Assembly (NCBI RefSeq): GCF_030547685.1
Contig: NZ_JAUOQM010000047.1
Span: 62,001-126,000 of the forward strand
Origin: Gilvimarinus sp. 2_MG-2023
GTDB taxonomy: Bacteria > Pseudomonadota > Gammaproteobacteria > Pseudomonadales > Cellvibrionaceae
Length of the DNA: 64,000 nucleotides
Direction: 5' to 3'
Shown here: one piece after another, positions 28,072-36,859 of the stretch
Layout of the letters: each line of letters begins with the position of its first letter
Position numbering within the stretch: the first letter of the stretch is position 1
Notes under the pieces: model-generated
What the model was told of the DNA's origin: nothing
The model's input: only the letters and a program-made list of their open reading frames with translations
The model's database searches: none
Made by a program: the position numbers and the translations under genes

Positions 28072-28981
28072 CAAAACCTATAAAAAAAATGTCGTCCTAG
28101 TTGTCGATGACAGCATCGACAGTATTCGTATGATCAGTGATGTCCTAGAAGAAGCAGACATGACCGTCTTGGTCGCCCTGGAAGGTAGCCAAGCGATTAC
28201 AATCACTCAGAATATTACTCCCGACATTATTCTACTCGACGCCATTATGCCCAATATGGACGGCTTTGAAACGTGTCGCGCGCTTAAAGAACAACCAAAA
28301 TTAATGGATGTGCCGATTATCTTTATGACGGGTCTTAGCGACACTGAGAATGTCGTTATGGGTTTGAAGTCTGGTGGCGTAGATTATATTACCAAGCCAA
28401 TTAATGCATCGGAGCTTATCGCACGAATGCATGTTCATCTAGCCAACGCTCGTATGACCCAAAGCGCCAGAATGGCCCTAGAAGCTGCAGGGCAGACACT
28501 GTTTGCCATCAATAAAAACGGGGATACTTTATGGGCAACCCCCAGGGTCTATCAAATCTTAGCGCAAGCTCAACCGGCAGACACAAATAGCCCCGCACAG
28601 CTTTCCAACACATTAAAAACATGGTTGGAGCACTCGCCTTCGGCGGGGCATAAAATGCAACTCGACAATGCTGACGGCACTGTCGGCGTCGAATATTTAG
28701 CAGAGATTGGGGAGAATGAATTTTTACTGCGACTTTCCGATCAACCCAGCAACGAAAACTACAGCGATTTATTACGCACCAGCTTTAAGGTCACCGTACG
28801 TGAGGCCGACGTACTATTGTGGATAGCCAATGGGAAAACCAACCGCGAAATTGGCCAAATCCTTGAGATGAGCCCAAGAACCGTCAACAAACACTTAGAG
28901 CAAATATTTAAAAAAATGGGGGTCGAAAACAGAACATCAGCCGCTGCCATGGCAATTCGTGCTCTTGCCAGCAAGGGATAA
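28064..28981 (+). CDS. Response regulator, receiver plus LuxR-type HTH
   Basis: A 305-residue DNA-binding partner of the upstream kinase. The receiver domain spans residues 1-125, with the acidic pair in VVDDS, phospho-acceptor in IILLDAIMPN and lysine in ITKPI. A middle domain (about 130-225) resembles a small PAS-like module (ALEAAGQTLFAINKNGDTLWATPRVY). The C-terminal LuxR/FixJ HTH runs from about 238 to 300 (VTVREADVLLWIANGKTNRE; SPRTVNKHLEQIFKKM). The 8-bp overlap with the kinase gene implies coupled translation. The palindromes upstream of urtA, amiF and fmdA are its most likely targets, but no direct evidence is visible. Confidence 0.9.
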   Translation: MNNKTYKKNVVLVVDDSIDSIRMISDVLEEADMTVLVALEGSQAITITQNITPDIILLDAIMPNMDGFETCRALKEQPKLMDVPIIFMTGLSDTENVVMGLKSGGVDYITKPINASELIARMHVHLANARMTQSARMALEAAGQTLFAINKNGDTLWATPRVYQILAQAQPADTNSPAQLSNTLKTWLEHSPSAGHKMQLDNADGTVGVEYLAEIGENEFLLRLSDQPSNENYSDLLRTSFKVTVREADVLLWIANGKTNREIGQILEMSPRTVNKHLEQIFKKMGVENRTSAAAMAIRALASKG

Positions 28982-29058
28982 GCCGACAATTTCTTATCGG
29001 CAAAGCACCCATTACCGCTACAACTCACACTATGGCTAGCAGTAGCAACACGTTTGAC

Positions 29059-32000
29059 TTATGTTTGTTGATTGGCCGACCGGTACGGTAAAAACCAATG
29101 GCGTAATTTGCGGCCGCCCGCTGTAACGTCGTGTAATACCAAATACAGTATCGGCACCAAGAGTAGAGTCACAAACGTTGCAAACAGAACACCGAATGCC
29201 AAAGAGATGGCCATCGGTATCACAATTTTTGCTTGCAGTGAACTTTCAAACATAATCGGCAACAGGCCAATAAACGTCGTCATCGAGGTTAAGATAACCG
29301 CCCTAAACCGTCGCCGCCCCGCTTTGACCACAGCCTCCTGCAAAGTGTCGCCACCTTTGCGGGCATTATTGACGTAATCGACCAATACCAATGAGTCATT
29401 TACCACCACGCCTATAGTCGCAAAGATACCAAACAGCGACAACTGGCTGAAATCATAGCCCATTATCATGTGCCCCCATATAGCCCCGATAACGCCAAAG
29501 GGAATCACCGACATAATCATTAACGGCTGAATATAGGAGCGCAGTGGCAGTGCCAGCAATATATAGATCATCATTAAAATGGTGGCAATATTAATGAAGA
29601 AGTTAAACACGGTTTCGCGTTCATCCTTTAAACTGCCCGACTCCTCTAAAGTGACCTTGGGGTAATGACGCTCGATATCGCCAAAGACACCTTTACGTAA
29701 GTTGTTCGCCACCGCCAAAGGCTGTACTTTTTCAAAGTCCAAAGTGGCCCACACCGTAATCGTGCGGTTACCATCTTCACGGTATATTTGATTCACGCCA
29801 TCAACCAATGCAATATCAGCCACTTCTTGCAATGGCACTTTGTGGCCGGTGCTGGTGGTTATTAATACCTCGTTAACGGCATCAATCGCGTTGCGCTGAC
29901 CTTCGGGGTAGCGCACCATAACGCGTATCTCTTCTCCATCGCGAACAATGCGTTGCGCCTCAATACCGTACAAACTAAACGCGGCCTGGGTTGCCACCTC
30001 GGAGGTGGTTAGCCCCAGACTGTAAGCTACGGGCTTTAAGGTAAACCGAGCCTCTTGAACGCCTTGTTGCTCACTGTCTTGAATTTCATATACGCCATCA
30101 ATCTCACCCATGGCGCGGCGAATGTCTGCGGCGGCCAAGCGCAGCTGCGATATATCTTTCCCTACCACCCGAAAACTGACATCGCCATTACTGCCGCCCG
30201 GTGCCATTTGGACACTGTCTACCACCGTCAGGCTTTTCAAGCCACTGATCTGGGGCATCTTCTCACGCCAGCGGGCCGACAAATCAAAGGTATCCAAAGG
30301 ACGGACTTCCGGATCGACCAACTTAGCCTGAACCTCGGCCGTGGTACGGGATTTCATCGAGACATAGAGCTTTTCCACCATAGGATGGCTAAACTCGTTT
30401 TCAATCTCGCCTTCGACTTTGTTAATCATAGCCTCGATGGATAGCATGGCCTCCATGGTGACCTGTTCCGGCACACTGGGATTCATTTCAATATTCACAG
30501 TGGCAAAATCGTGCGGCACTTTGGGCATACCCACAAACTTCACAACGCCCGCCATAAACATACCAGCGGTCAGTAATATCACACCGGTGAAAATCGCCAT
30601 AATGATGTAGCGATAATGCATCGACCATTTAAGTCCTGGTGTGTAGTAGTGGTCGACAAAATATTGCAAGAATGAACTTATTTTATTTTGCACACGGGCA
30701 ATAGGGCTTGTGTCATTGGCTTTTGCCGGCTTCATATGAGCCAAATGAGCGGGCAATATTAATTTGGATTCCACCAAGGAAAAGAGCAGACACAAGACCA
30801 CGACATAGCCGATAGCATGGGCAAACGCCGCAGAGGGGCCGGACTCCAGTACCATCGGCATAAATGCCGCACAGGTGGTTAGCACTCCAAAGGTGGCGGG
30901 GGTAGCCACTCGTTGAGCGCCGCGAATAACATTATCAATACTCTGCCCGCGCTCTTCGACTTCGCTGTGCACACTTTCACCGATAACAATGGCGTCATCC
31001 ACCACCACACCGAGCACCATAATAAAGGCGAATAAACTACCCACATTAATGGTGACATCAATCCAACTTAAGGGTAAGAAAGACAAAGCTCCGAGAAAAC
31101 TTACTGGCAACCCCAGCATGACCCACATGGCAAGCTTCATGCGTAAAAATAACGCGAGAATGCCAAACACCAACAAACCACCCCAAAACATATTGCTCAG
31201 CATCATGTTCAAGCGGCCGTTAAGGTAATAAGTAAAATCGACCCAAGAAGCCACTTCCACGCCATCGGGCAAGGTTTGGTTGCGCTCGGCAAGGTAGCCT
31301 TTTACGGTGCTGGAGACATCGGTAATACTTTGATCTTTTGTCGCACCGACAAAAAAAGTAACTGCATTATGGCCATTTAATTTGGTGTAGTTAATTCCCT
31401 CTTCAAAGCCATCGTTAACATCTGCCACATCGGCCAATAAAATTTTACTGCCGTCGGCGGAAGTACGCAGCGGTAAGCGTTCAAACTCTTCGCCTATATA
31501 GGCCTGATCCTCTACCCGTACAGAAATAAATCCATCTTCAGCGCGTATTTCGCCAGCCGATTGATTCGTAGACCAGTTGCGTACCGCTTGGGCCACTTCT
31601 TGAAAAGTAAACCCATATTCGCGCAGCTTGTCGCGACTGACTTCAATCGCTATTTCATAGTTGGCGCCGCTGTAATACTCAACGATGCTAACATCGGGCA
31701 AGGCGCGCAACTCGTTATAAACCTCTTCACCCAGCCGCTTTAGATCAAAATTATTAAGGTCGCCATACAATGAGACATACATAACCTCTTGGCGATATTT
31801 AACCCGGCTGATTTGCGGTCGCTCCATACCGTCGGGAAAACTGGAAATAGAATCTACCGCTGTATTCACCTCATCCAGTACTTCTTGCGCATCATACTCT
31901 TCCATTACCTCGATACTGGCACTGGCATTGCCGCGGTTGGAGCGAGTTATCAAGCGTTCAATACCCTGCACCGAGGCCAAAGCTTCTTCCAGCTTTACCG

Positions 32001-32214
32001 TAATGGCCTCCTCAACATCCTGAGGGGCCGCACCGCGGTAGGTGATATTGATATTAATCCAGTTAATTTCCATTTGTGGAAACATCTGTTTACGAATGGT
32101 CATGGCGCTGTACAGCCCCATTAGCACCAATACAATCATCAATAAATTTGCCGCTACGCTGTTGCGGGCAAACCAGGCAATAACGCCTTTACGAGTATCT
32201 GCAGCCGACTCCAT
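29059..32214 (-). CDS. RND efflux transporter permease
   Basis: The inner-membrane proton-driven pump of a tripartite efflux system, 1051 residues with the usual two-fold repeat: a helix after the N-terminus, a large periplasmic domain, and helix bundles near 330-540 and 870-1030. The GVVVDDAIVIGESV segment in the fourth helix region carries the proton-relay aspartates. The sequence belongs to the broad AcrB/MdtB superfamily but not clearly to a drug-specific subgroup, so the substrate is unknown. Its start overlaps the stop of the adaptor gene by one base (TAATG). No TolC-like outer-membrane gene is nearby. Confidence 0.92.
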   Translation of the reverse strand: MESAADTRKGVIAWFARNSVAANLLMIVLVLMGLYSAMTIRKQMFPQMEINWININITYRGAAPQDVEEAITVKLEEALASVQGIERLITRSNRGNASASIEVMEEYDAQEVLDEVNTAVDSISSFPDGMERPQISRVKYRQEVMYVSLYGDLNNFDLKRLGEEVYNELRALPDVSIVEYYSGANYEIAIEVSRDKLREYGFTFQEVAQAVRNWSTNQSAGEIRAEDGFISVRVEDQAYIGEEFERLPLRTSADGSKILLADVADVNDGFEEGINYTKLNGHNAVTFFVGATKDQSITDVSSTVKGYLAERNQTLPDGVEVASWVDFTYYLNGRLNMMLSNMFWGGLLVFGILALFLRMKLAMWVMLGLPVSFLGALSFLPLSWIDVTINVGSLFAFIMVLGVVVDDAIVIGESVHSEVEERGQSIDNVIRGAQRVATPATFGVLTTCAAFMPMVLESGPSAAFAHAIGYVVVLCLLFSLVESKLILPAHLAHMKPAKANDTSPIARVQNKISSFLQYFVDHYYTPGLKWSMHYRYIIMAIFTGVILLTAGMFMAGVVKFVGMPKVPHDFATVNIEMNPSVPEQVTMEAMLSIEAMINKVEGEIENEFSHPMVEKLYVSMKSRTTAEVQAKLVDPEVRPLDTFDLSARWREKMPQISGLKSLTVVDSVQMAPGGSNGDVSFRVVGKDISQLRLAAADIRRAMGEIDGVYEIQDSEQQGVQEARFTLKPVAYSLGLTTSEVATQAAFSLYGIEAQRIVRDGEEIRVMVRYPEGQRNAIDAVNEVLITTSTGHKVPLQEVADIALVDGVNQIYREDGNRTITVWATLDFEKVQPLAVANNLRKGVFGDIERHYPKVTLEESGSLKDERETVFNFFINIATILMMIYILLALPLRSYIQPLMIMSVIPFGVIGAIWGHMIMGYDFSQLSLFGIFATIGVVVNDSLVLVDYVNNARKGGDTLQEAVVKAGRRRFRAVILTSMTTFIGLLPIMFESSLQAKIVIPMAISLAFGVLFATFVTLLLVPILYLVLHDVTAGGRKLRHWFLPYRSANQQT

Positions 32215-33446
32215 TAGGCGTCTCCCTGCTCGGCTGTGGTGGGTGCATTGGTTTGCGCACCAAGCTCGTCATCCGACTGCGTCTCACTCACTTCGGATCT
32301 TAATTTTAATGTCATGCCTTGTACTGGAAACTCAATGGCTGTGGTAATTAGTTGATCTCCCTGAGCCAAGCCCGCCGATATCACACTCTGCCCTTGATCA
32401 TGGCGCACAACAGTAACCGGCTTAAAGTGCAATTTGCCATTTTTCAAAACAGCCACCTTGCCATCTTTCACCAAGGAGCGATTTATCTCCACCGCGCTGG
32501 GCAGGTTAATACCCGCCAACTGGGCCACAACATACCGACCAAACGTTAGCGGTTCTAAATGGGCTTGTGCATCGTGGAGGTTATAAGGATCACTCACCTC
32601 GGCAACTAAATAGTGCATGCGGGTATTTTCATCAATCACCCCCTCACTGCGCACAATGCGCGCTTGCCACTTAGCGCCATCGAGATTGGGGCTAGTATTG
32701 TCCGATAAGGTCACCTCAACACCGACACCCCCATTGGGGAGAAACTGCTGATCTGTGGTTGCCACTGGCAACCGTATTTCGGCACTGCTAACGTCCATTA
32801 GCTGACCCAGCTTTGCACCGACATTCAAAAAACTTCCCAGACTTACCAAACGTTCGACAATCAACGCATCATAGGGGGCTTTAATGTAGGTTCGGTCTAG
32901 GTTTTTTTGAGCCATTTTCAGGTCTGCTTGGGCAGCCACCACACGTGCCTGAGCTTGCTCTAATTGAGGCTTACGAAGCCCCAGCGCCGGCGCGGGACGA
33001 TCATTAACCGCCTCCCACTCAACTCGCGCCACTTCCCCTTGAGCCATCTCCTGTTCCAGGGCTGATTCAGCACTGGCCAGACCGGCGCGCGCATTTTCTA
33101 GGGCAACTTGATAATTGGTGGGGTCAATCTGCGCCAGTATATCGCCCTGCTGAACCAGACCTCCACGCACAAAGGCTGGAGATAACTCGATAATCTCACC
33201 GCTGACCTGAGCTACCAATTCAGTCGAGTATTTAGCTTTCACCAAGCCCTGAGTTTGAATATCAAGACGTTTAGCCGACAATGCTATTTCACGCGTCTCA
33301 ACCAAAACGGTACTATCTACTGGGGGCTTGGCAGCAGGCTCCGGCCGCAGACTTTTCATCAATATCAATAGAGCTATGCTAATCACAATGATTAGTAGAG
33401 GCGCTATCCAGCGTATATTTCTACCCAAAAAGCCCGGGGTCTGCAT
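32214..33446 (-). CDS. RND efflux periplasmic adaptor subunit (MFP)
   Basis: The membrane-fusion protein bridging the RND pump to an outer-membrane channel. It has 410 residues with an N-terminal hydrophobic anchor (about 11-30), a lipoyl/barrel-sandwich part (KAKYSTELVAQVSGEI and IKAPYDALIVERLVSLGSFL), a coiled-coil hairpin between (about 115-180, rich in Ala/Glu/Gln), a beta-barrel domain and a polar C-terminal tail. It is the first gene of the pair and is translationally coupled to the pump gene. Confidence 0.9.
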   Translation of the reverse strand: MQTPGFLGRNIRWIAPLLIIVISIALLILMKSLRPEPAAKPPVDSTVLVETREIALSAKRLDIQTQGLVKAKYSTELVAQVSGEIIELSPAFVRGGLVQQGDILAQIDPTNYQVALENARAGLASAESALEQEMAQGEVARVEWEAVNDRPAPALGLRKPQLEQAQARVVAAQADLKMAQKNLDRTYIKAPYDALIVERLVSLGSFLNVGAKLGQLMDVSSAEIRLPVATTDQQFLPNGGVGVEVTLSDNTSPNLDGAKWQARIVRSEGVIDENTRMHYLVAEVSDPYNLHDAQAHLEPLTFGRYVVAQLAGINLPSAVEINRSLVKDGKVAVLKNGKLHFKPVTVVRHDQGQSVISAGLAQGDQLITTAIEFPVQGMTLKLRSEVSETQSDDELGAQTNAPTTAEQGDA

Positions 33447-33879
33447 TGTTAAAGCTCCTTATCGAAAGCCCTTATCACCAAAGATAGATGGGCAGCTTTT
33501 GAATGATTGGCGTAAACGCACTTCATCACTACTATTAACCGACGGCAATAATACCCCTTTTCCCCGCCTACCGGCAGTCAATTGCAATAAAAGAACCCTC
33601 TAAAATGCGCAATTAAATTGCACCATCCCATGCCCGTGCTCTGTCAAAGACCACAGCCCTGAAGGGTTACTGAGCGGTAGGGAGCCAGCTTACGGGTTTT
33701 AGACATCGCTGGCGCCTGAAACCGCGAATGTCATACTGGCATACAGATTGCTCAATCAATCTAAAGTAAATCAAATAACCTGAGTGAGACATGAACATTC
33801 AGATGAAAAACGCGGCAACGTGCACCAAAAGCCCTCAAAGAAAGCCAAAATTGCCATTCTTGGGGCAGGATCATACTCG
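33447..33879. other. Divergent intergenic region, RND operon / NIT-like gene
   Basis: Nothing certain beyond promoter space. A GTG-initiated in-frame extension of the next gene begins at 33784 but has no good ribosome binding site. No regulator gene for the pump is present here. Confidence 0.5.
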
Positions 33880-34857
33880 ATGAACCATCAGTCACGCACA
33901 ATAAACGGACAGATTAACGTGGACTCCGCACCAGAAGAAAGCAATAGCAGTGCTTTATATCAGCGTTATTACGCGGTCTACCGCCGCCGCCAAGAAGCAC
34001 TCAACTTAATCCGCCAGCTAAATCGAACCATCAAAGGTGCGCAGCGCCATCGCGGCTTGAGTATGGGCTTACTTGGTGGCAATAACTTATTTCATCAAGA
34101 GTTTCATCAGCTGCAGGCCGAATTGGAAAGACGAACTCTTTTACTACAGGCCATGGCGAGTGCAGGTGATAACTTATTGAGCGATCGAGATCAGCAAAGC
34201 TTAAAAAGTGCTTGGGTAACCATCAGCCGTGACTGGCAAGAAGACACGGTAATCGACAACTACGAGTTGCATTGTCATCTTATTGAGCAATCTTTGGCCA
34301 TGATGGCCAGCCTGTCCCGAGAGCTAGAACAACCCATACAAGACGCTCTGGGTGAGTCCAGCGCCCCCAAGAACACAACCAATAGCTACCCTAGCCGGTT
34401 TAAACACTTAGAAGTACTGCACTTTACCAGTCGGTTATTGCCAGCCGTAGTGGAACAAATTGGTCGCATCCGAGCCTTAGGCACCTATGCGGCCGCCGCC
34501 GGGTTTCTCGATTCACACCATAACAGCAAACTGCGTTATGTTATTCAGTGTACAAGGGTAAACAACGAGAAATTACGCCATCAAATCAAACGATTAGAGG
34601 GTATTCTCGATGAGGATATTGGCTTACTGAGCCAACTTAAAAGTTATGAGCTCAAGTTAATGTTTTTGCTGAATATGGTGGAAACCGATATTTTGCACGA
34701 GGGGGCCATTAATGCCGACAGTAATCGAATTTACAACTTGGCCACTGACATTATCGATGTCTATTTGAGTATCGTCGACAGCGGCATTGAATTGATCAGT
34801 CACTGGCACGATGTCGATATGGACCAGTGGTTAGAAAGCGGTATCGCACCCAGTTAA
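33880..34857 (+). CDS. Helical protein, possibly NIT (nitrate-sensor)-like
   Basis: A protein of 325 residues, soluble by appearance and almost entirely alpha-helical. The segment TIKGAQRHRGLSMGLLGGNN near residues 45-65 resembles the Q-x-E/H-R-G-L-S start of NIT domains, which sense nitrate or nitrite in receptors. A second, similar four-helix half begins around 190 (VVEQIGRIRALGTYAAAAG). No membrane segment or output domain is attached. I prefer the ATG at 33880, with AGGA 9 nt upstream, over a GTG at 33784. No nitrate-assimilation gene lies nearby, so the family call is tentative. Confidence 0.6.
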   Translation: MNHQSRTINGQINVDSAPEESNSSALYQRYYAVYRRRQEALNLIRQLNRTIKGAQRHRGLSMGLLGGNNLFHQEFHQLQAELERRTLLLQAMASAGDNLLSDRDQQSLKSAWVTISRDWQEDTVIDNYELHCHLIEQSLAMMASLSRELEQPIQDALGESSAPKNTTNSYPSRFKHLEVLHFTSRLLPAVVEQIGRIRALGTYAAAAGFLDSHHNSKLRYVIQCTRVNNEKLRHQIKRLEGILDEDIGLLSQLKSYELKLMFLLNMVETDILHEGAINADSNRIYNLATDIIDVYLSIVDSGIELISHWHDVDMDQWLESGIAPS

Positions 34858-34933
34858 GCAAGCATTAGACAATAGCACTGGTGGTTGCCCAAACGGTACG
34901 GCACAATGGCGCTTTTCTTACAGTGCCCGCGCT

Positions 34934-35920
34934 ATGAAGCTATTCGACCTCAGACACCTTTTCTTACTTGCGTTGCTCAGCCCCTGCGCTTGGGCCTCAG
35001 CCAATTCCCCAGACCAATGCTTAGCAGGTTTGGCCACAACGGCAGAGAATACGGCCACGGTGGGGGAACTGCGCCAGCGCTGTCTGGAGTCTGCATCGAC
35101 AGAGGAAGACACCCCGGCCGTTCCGGAAAAAGCCAAAGTATTGCACAAGCGCATGACGATTGAGGCGCTCAACAACGAAAACCGCTTTCTATTAACACCG
35201 CACAACCGCAACTTTGTGTTGCCCGGCGTCTACACGGACCAACCCAACACGACCCCTTTCCTTGAGGTCGATTCGAAAACCGCCGATTTACAGCACACCG
35301 AAATTGAATTTCAACTCAGCATGAAGGTGCTCATCGCTCAGGATTTACTGCACAACAATGGCAATCTGTACGTCGCCTACACCAACCGCTCGTTTTGGCA
35401 GGCCTATAACACTGGGGTCTCTCGCCCTTTTCGCGAAACGAACCACGAGCCCGAGCTGATTTTAGCCATCGCTAACGACTGGGAACTATTGGGCTTTCGC
35501 AATGTGATGAATCAGGTGGTGTTTTCCCACCAATCCAACGGCCAATCGGGCGATCTGTCGCGCAGCTGGAATCGAATCAAGCTAAACAGCGTTTTTGAAA
35601 AGGGCAATTTCGCTTTTAACGTATCCCCATGGTATCGCATTCCGGAAGACTTAGAGGACGACGACAATCCAGATATCAAAGAGTATTACGGCAATTATGA
35701 ACTGACCGGCGCTTATGCACGTAAAGATCATATAGTCAGCGTTATGACGCGCCGCCCCTTTTCCGACAAGGGGGCTTGGGAGCTGAGCTGGTCGTTTCCC
35801 CTGACCTCCACTGTGCGCGGCTATATTAAAGCCTTTAATGGCTACGGGGCCAGCCTGATTGATTACAATGCGCGCACACGCTCCATCGGGCTCGGCGTTA
35901 CCTTTACCGATATACTTTAG
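34934..35920 (+). CDS. pldA: Outer-membrane phospholipase A (PldA)
   Basis: A calcium-dependent outer-membrane phospholipase that degrades misplaced phospholipids in the outer leaflet. A signal peptide covers about 1-24 (ending AWASA). The barrel starts near 95. The active-site block HQSNGQSGDLSRSWNR holds the His and Ser that act with Asn in E. coli PldA. The 328-residue length, with a roughly 70-residue linker before the barrel, is normal. Gene order with the next lipoprotein (8 bp apart) suggests a two-gene operon for envelope maintenance. Confidence 0.93.
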   Translation: MKLFDLRHLFLLALLSPCAWASANSPDQCLAGLATTAENTATVGELRQRCLESASTEEDTPAVPEKAKVLHKRMTIEALNNENRFLLTPHNRNFVLPGVYTDQPNTTPFLEVDSKTADLQHTEIEFQLSMKVLIAQDLLHNNGNLYVAYTNRSFWQAYNTGVSRPFRETNHEPELILAIANDWELLGFRNVMNQVVFSHQSNGQSGDLSRSWNRIKLNSVFEKGNFAFNVSPWYRIPEDLEDDDNPDIKEYYGNYELTGAYARKDHIVSVMTRRPFSDKGAWELSWSFPLTSTVRGYIKAFNGYGASLIDYNARTRSIGLGVTFTDIL

Positions 35921-35928
35921 GATTCGCC

Positions 35929-36465
35929 ATGTCTTTTTATCAGCCGATCAGCCTATTGTTCACCTTGCTTATGCTCGCGGGGTGCGCTGGACACACGCTA
36001 AACGATTACGCCGAACGCTCTCCCACTTTTATACCCGAAGCGTTTTTCCAAGGCCCGCTAGTGGCCCACGGCGTGGTCAAAAATCGCTCCGGCGAAGCCA
36101 TAAGGCATTTTGACGCCACCATAGACGCCAGTTGGCAGGGTGGCATTGGCACGCTGGCCGAGCGTTTTACATTCGATGACGGCGAAGTTCAGTATCGCAA
36201 CTGGACACTAACCCCAACCAACCAAGGCAGCTTCGACGCCACCGCTGGGGACGTGAAAGGCATCGGTAAGGGCCAGTTTCAAGGTAATGCGTTAAACTTG
36301 AAATACACGCTTATGATCGACTATAACGACAGCAAGCTCGCCGTTAATGTAGACGACTGGATGTGGCTGGTGGATAAAAACGTCGTCATGAACGAGTCAA
36401 CCCTGAGAAAATGGGGCTTTAAGGTCGGGAGCGTACAGTTGGTAATTCGCAAACTAGAAGAATAA
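35929..36465 (+). CDS. DUF3833 lipoprotein
   Basis: A lipoprotein of 178 residues with a clear lipobox (LMLAGC, Cys at about 19), followed by the DUF3833 pattern (FFQGPLVAHGVVKNRSGEAI; DGEVQYRNWTL; DDWMWLVDKNVVMNES). The function of the family is unknown. It starts 8 bp after pldA and is probably co-expressed with it. Confidence 0.85.
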   Translation: MSFYQPISLLFTLLMLAGCAGHTLNDYAERSPTFIPEAFFQGPLVAHGVVKNRSGEAIRHFDATIDASWQGGIGTLAERFTFDDGEVQYRNWTLTPTNQGSFDATAGDVKGIGKGQFQGNALNLKYTLMIDYNDSKLAVNVDDWMWLVDKNVVMNESTLRKWGFKVGSVQLVIRKLEE

Positions 36466-36859
36466 GCGCTACTTGTCGATTAAGTAATCACCCCCAGCCG
36501 CTCCGCCCACCTGCATTGATAGGCAACCCACTCTCTGGTTGCTTTCACATCTGGCACTTCGCTGCCAGTTTGTGTATAAAGTCCCATGCGTTAAGCTCAC
36601 AAAAGCGAGCCGATTCAAGGATTTGCAGATAATGGCACAGCCCGACACACATAATAGTCAATGCAGACGCAGCAAACTGGCTGACACCCCGCTGGTGATG
36701 CACCTTGGCGCAAGGGACTCACGCTACCAACCTTATTATCAAGACCCGCCGACCTATCTGTGGATGACGATAACGAATCCCTTCCCAAGGGGTTAACTGC
36801 TCACACTGTATTCACCGGTTTCGCATGCGACAAGCCGACAACAGGGGTGTTAACACACC
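36466..36859. other. Intergenic region before the mrp operon
   Basis: About 390 bp. It has a weak hairpin GCAACC/GGTTGC at 36523-36542 that may terminate the pldA transcript. A short frame (36539-36796) lacks a ribosome binding site and any recognisable content. The mrp promoter must lie here but I cannot place it. Confidence 0.5.

Noticed and set aside
29059-33446. Possible complete tripartite efflux operon with regulator
   Set aside because: Only pump and adaptor are present; no TetR/MarR-type regulator or TolC-like channel gene is adjacent.
36539-36796. 85-codon frame before the mrp operon
   Set aside because: No ribosome binding site, no family resemblance and cysteine/histidine-rich random composition.
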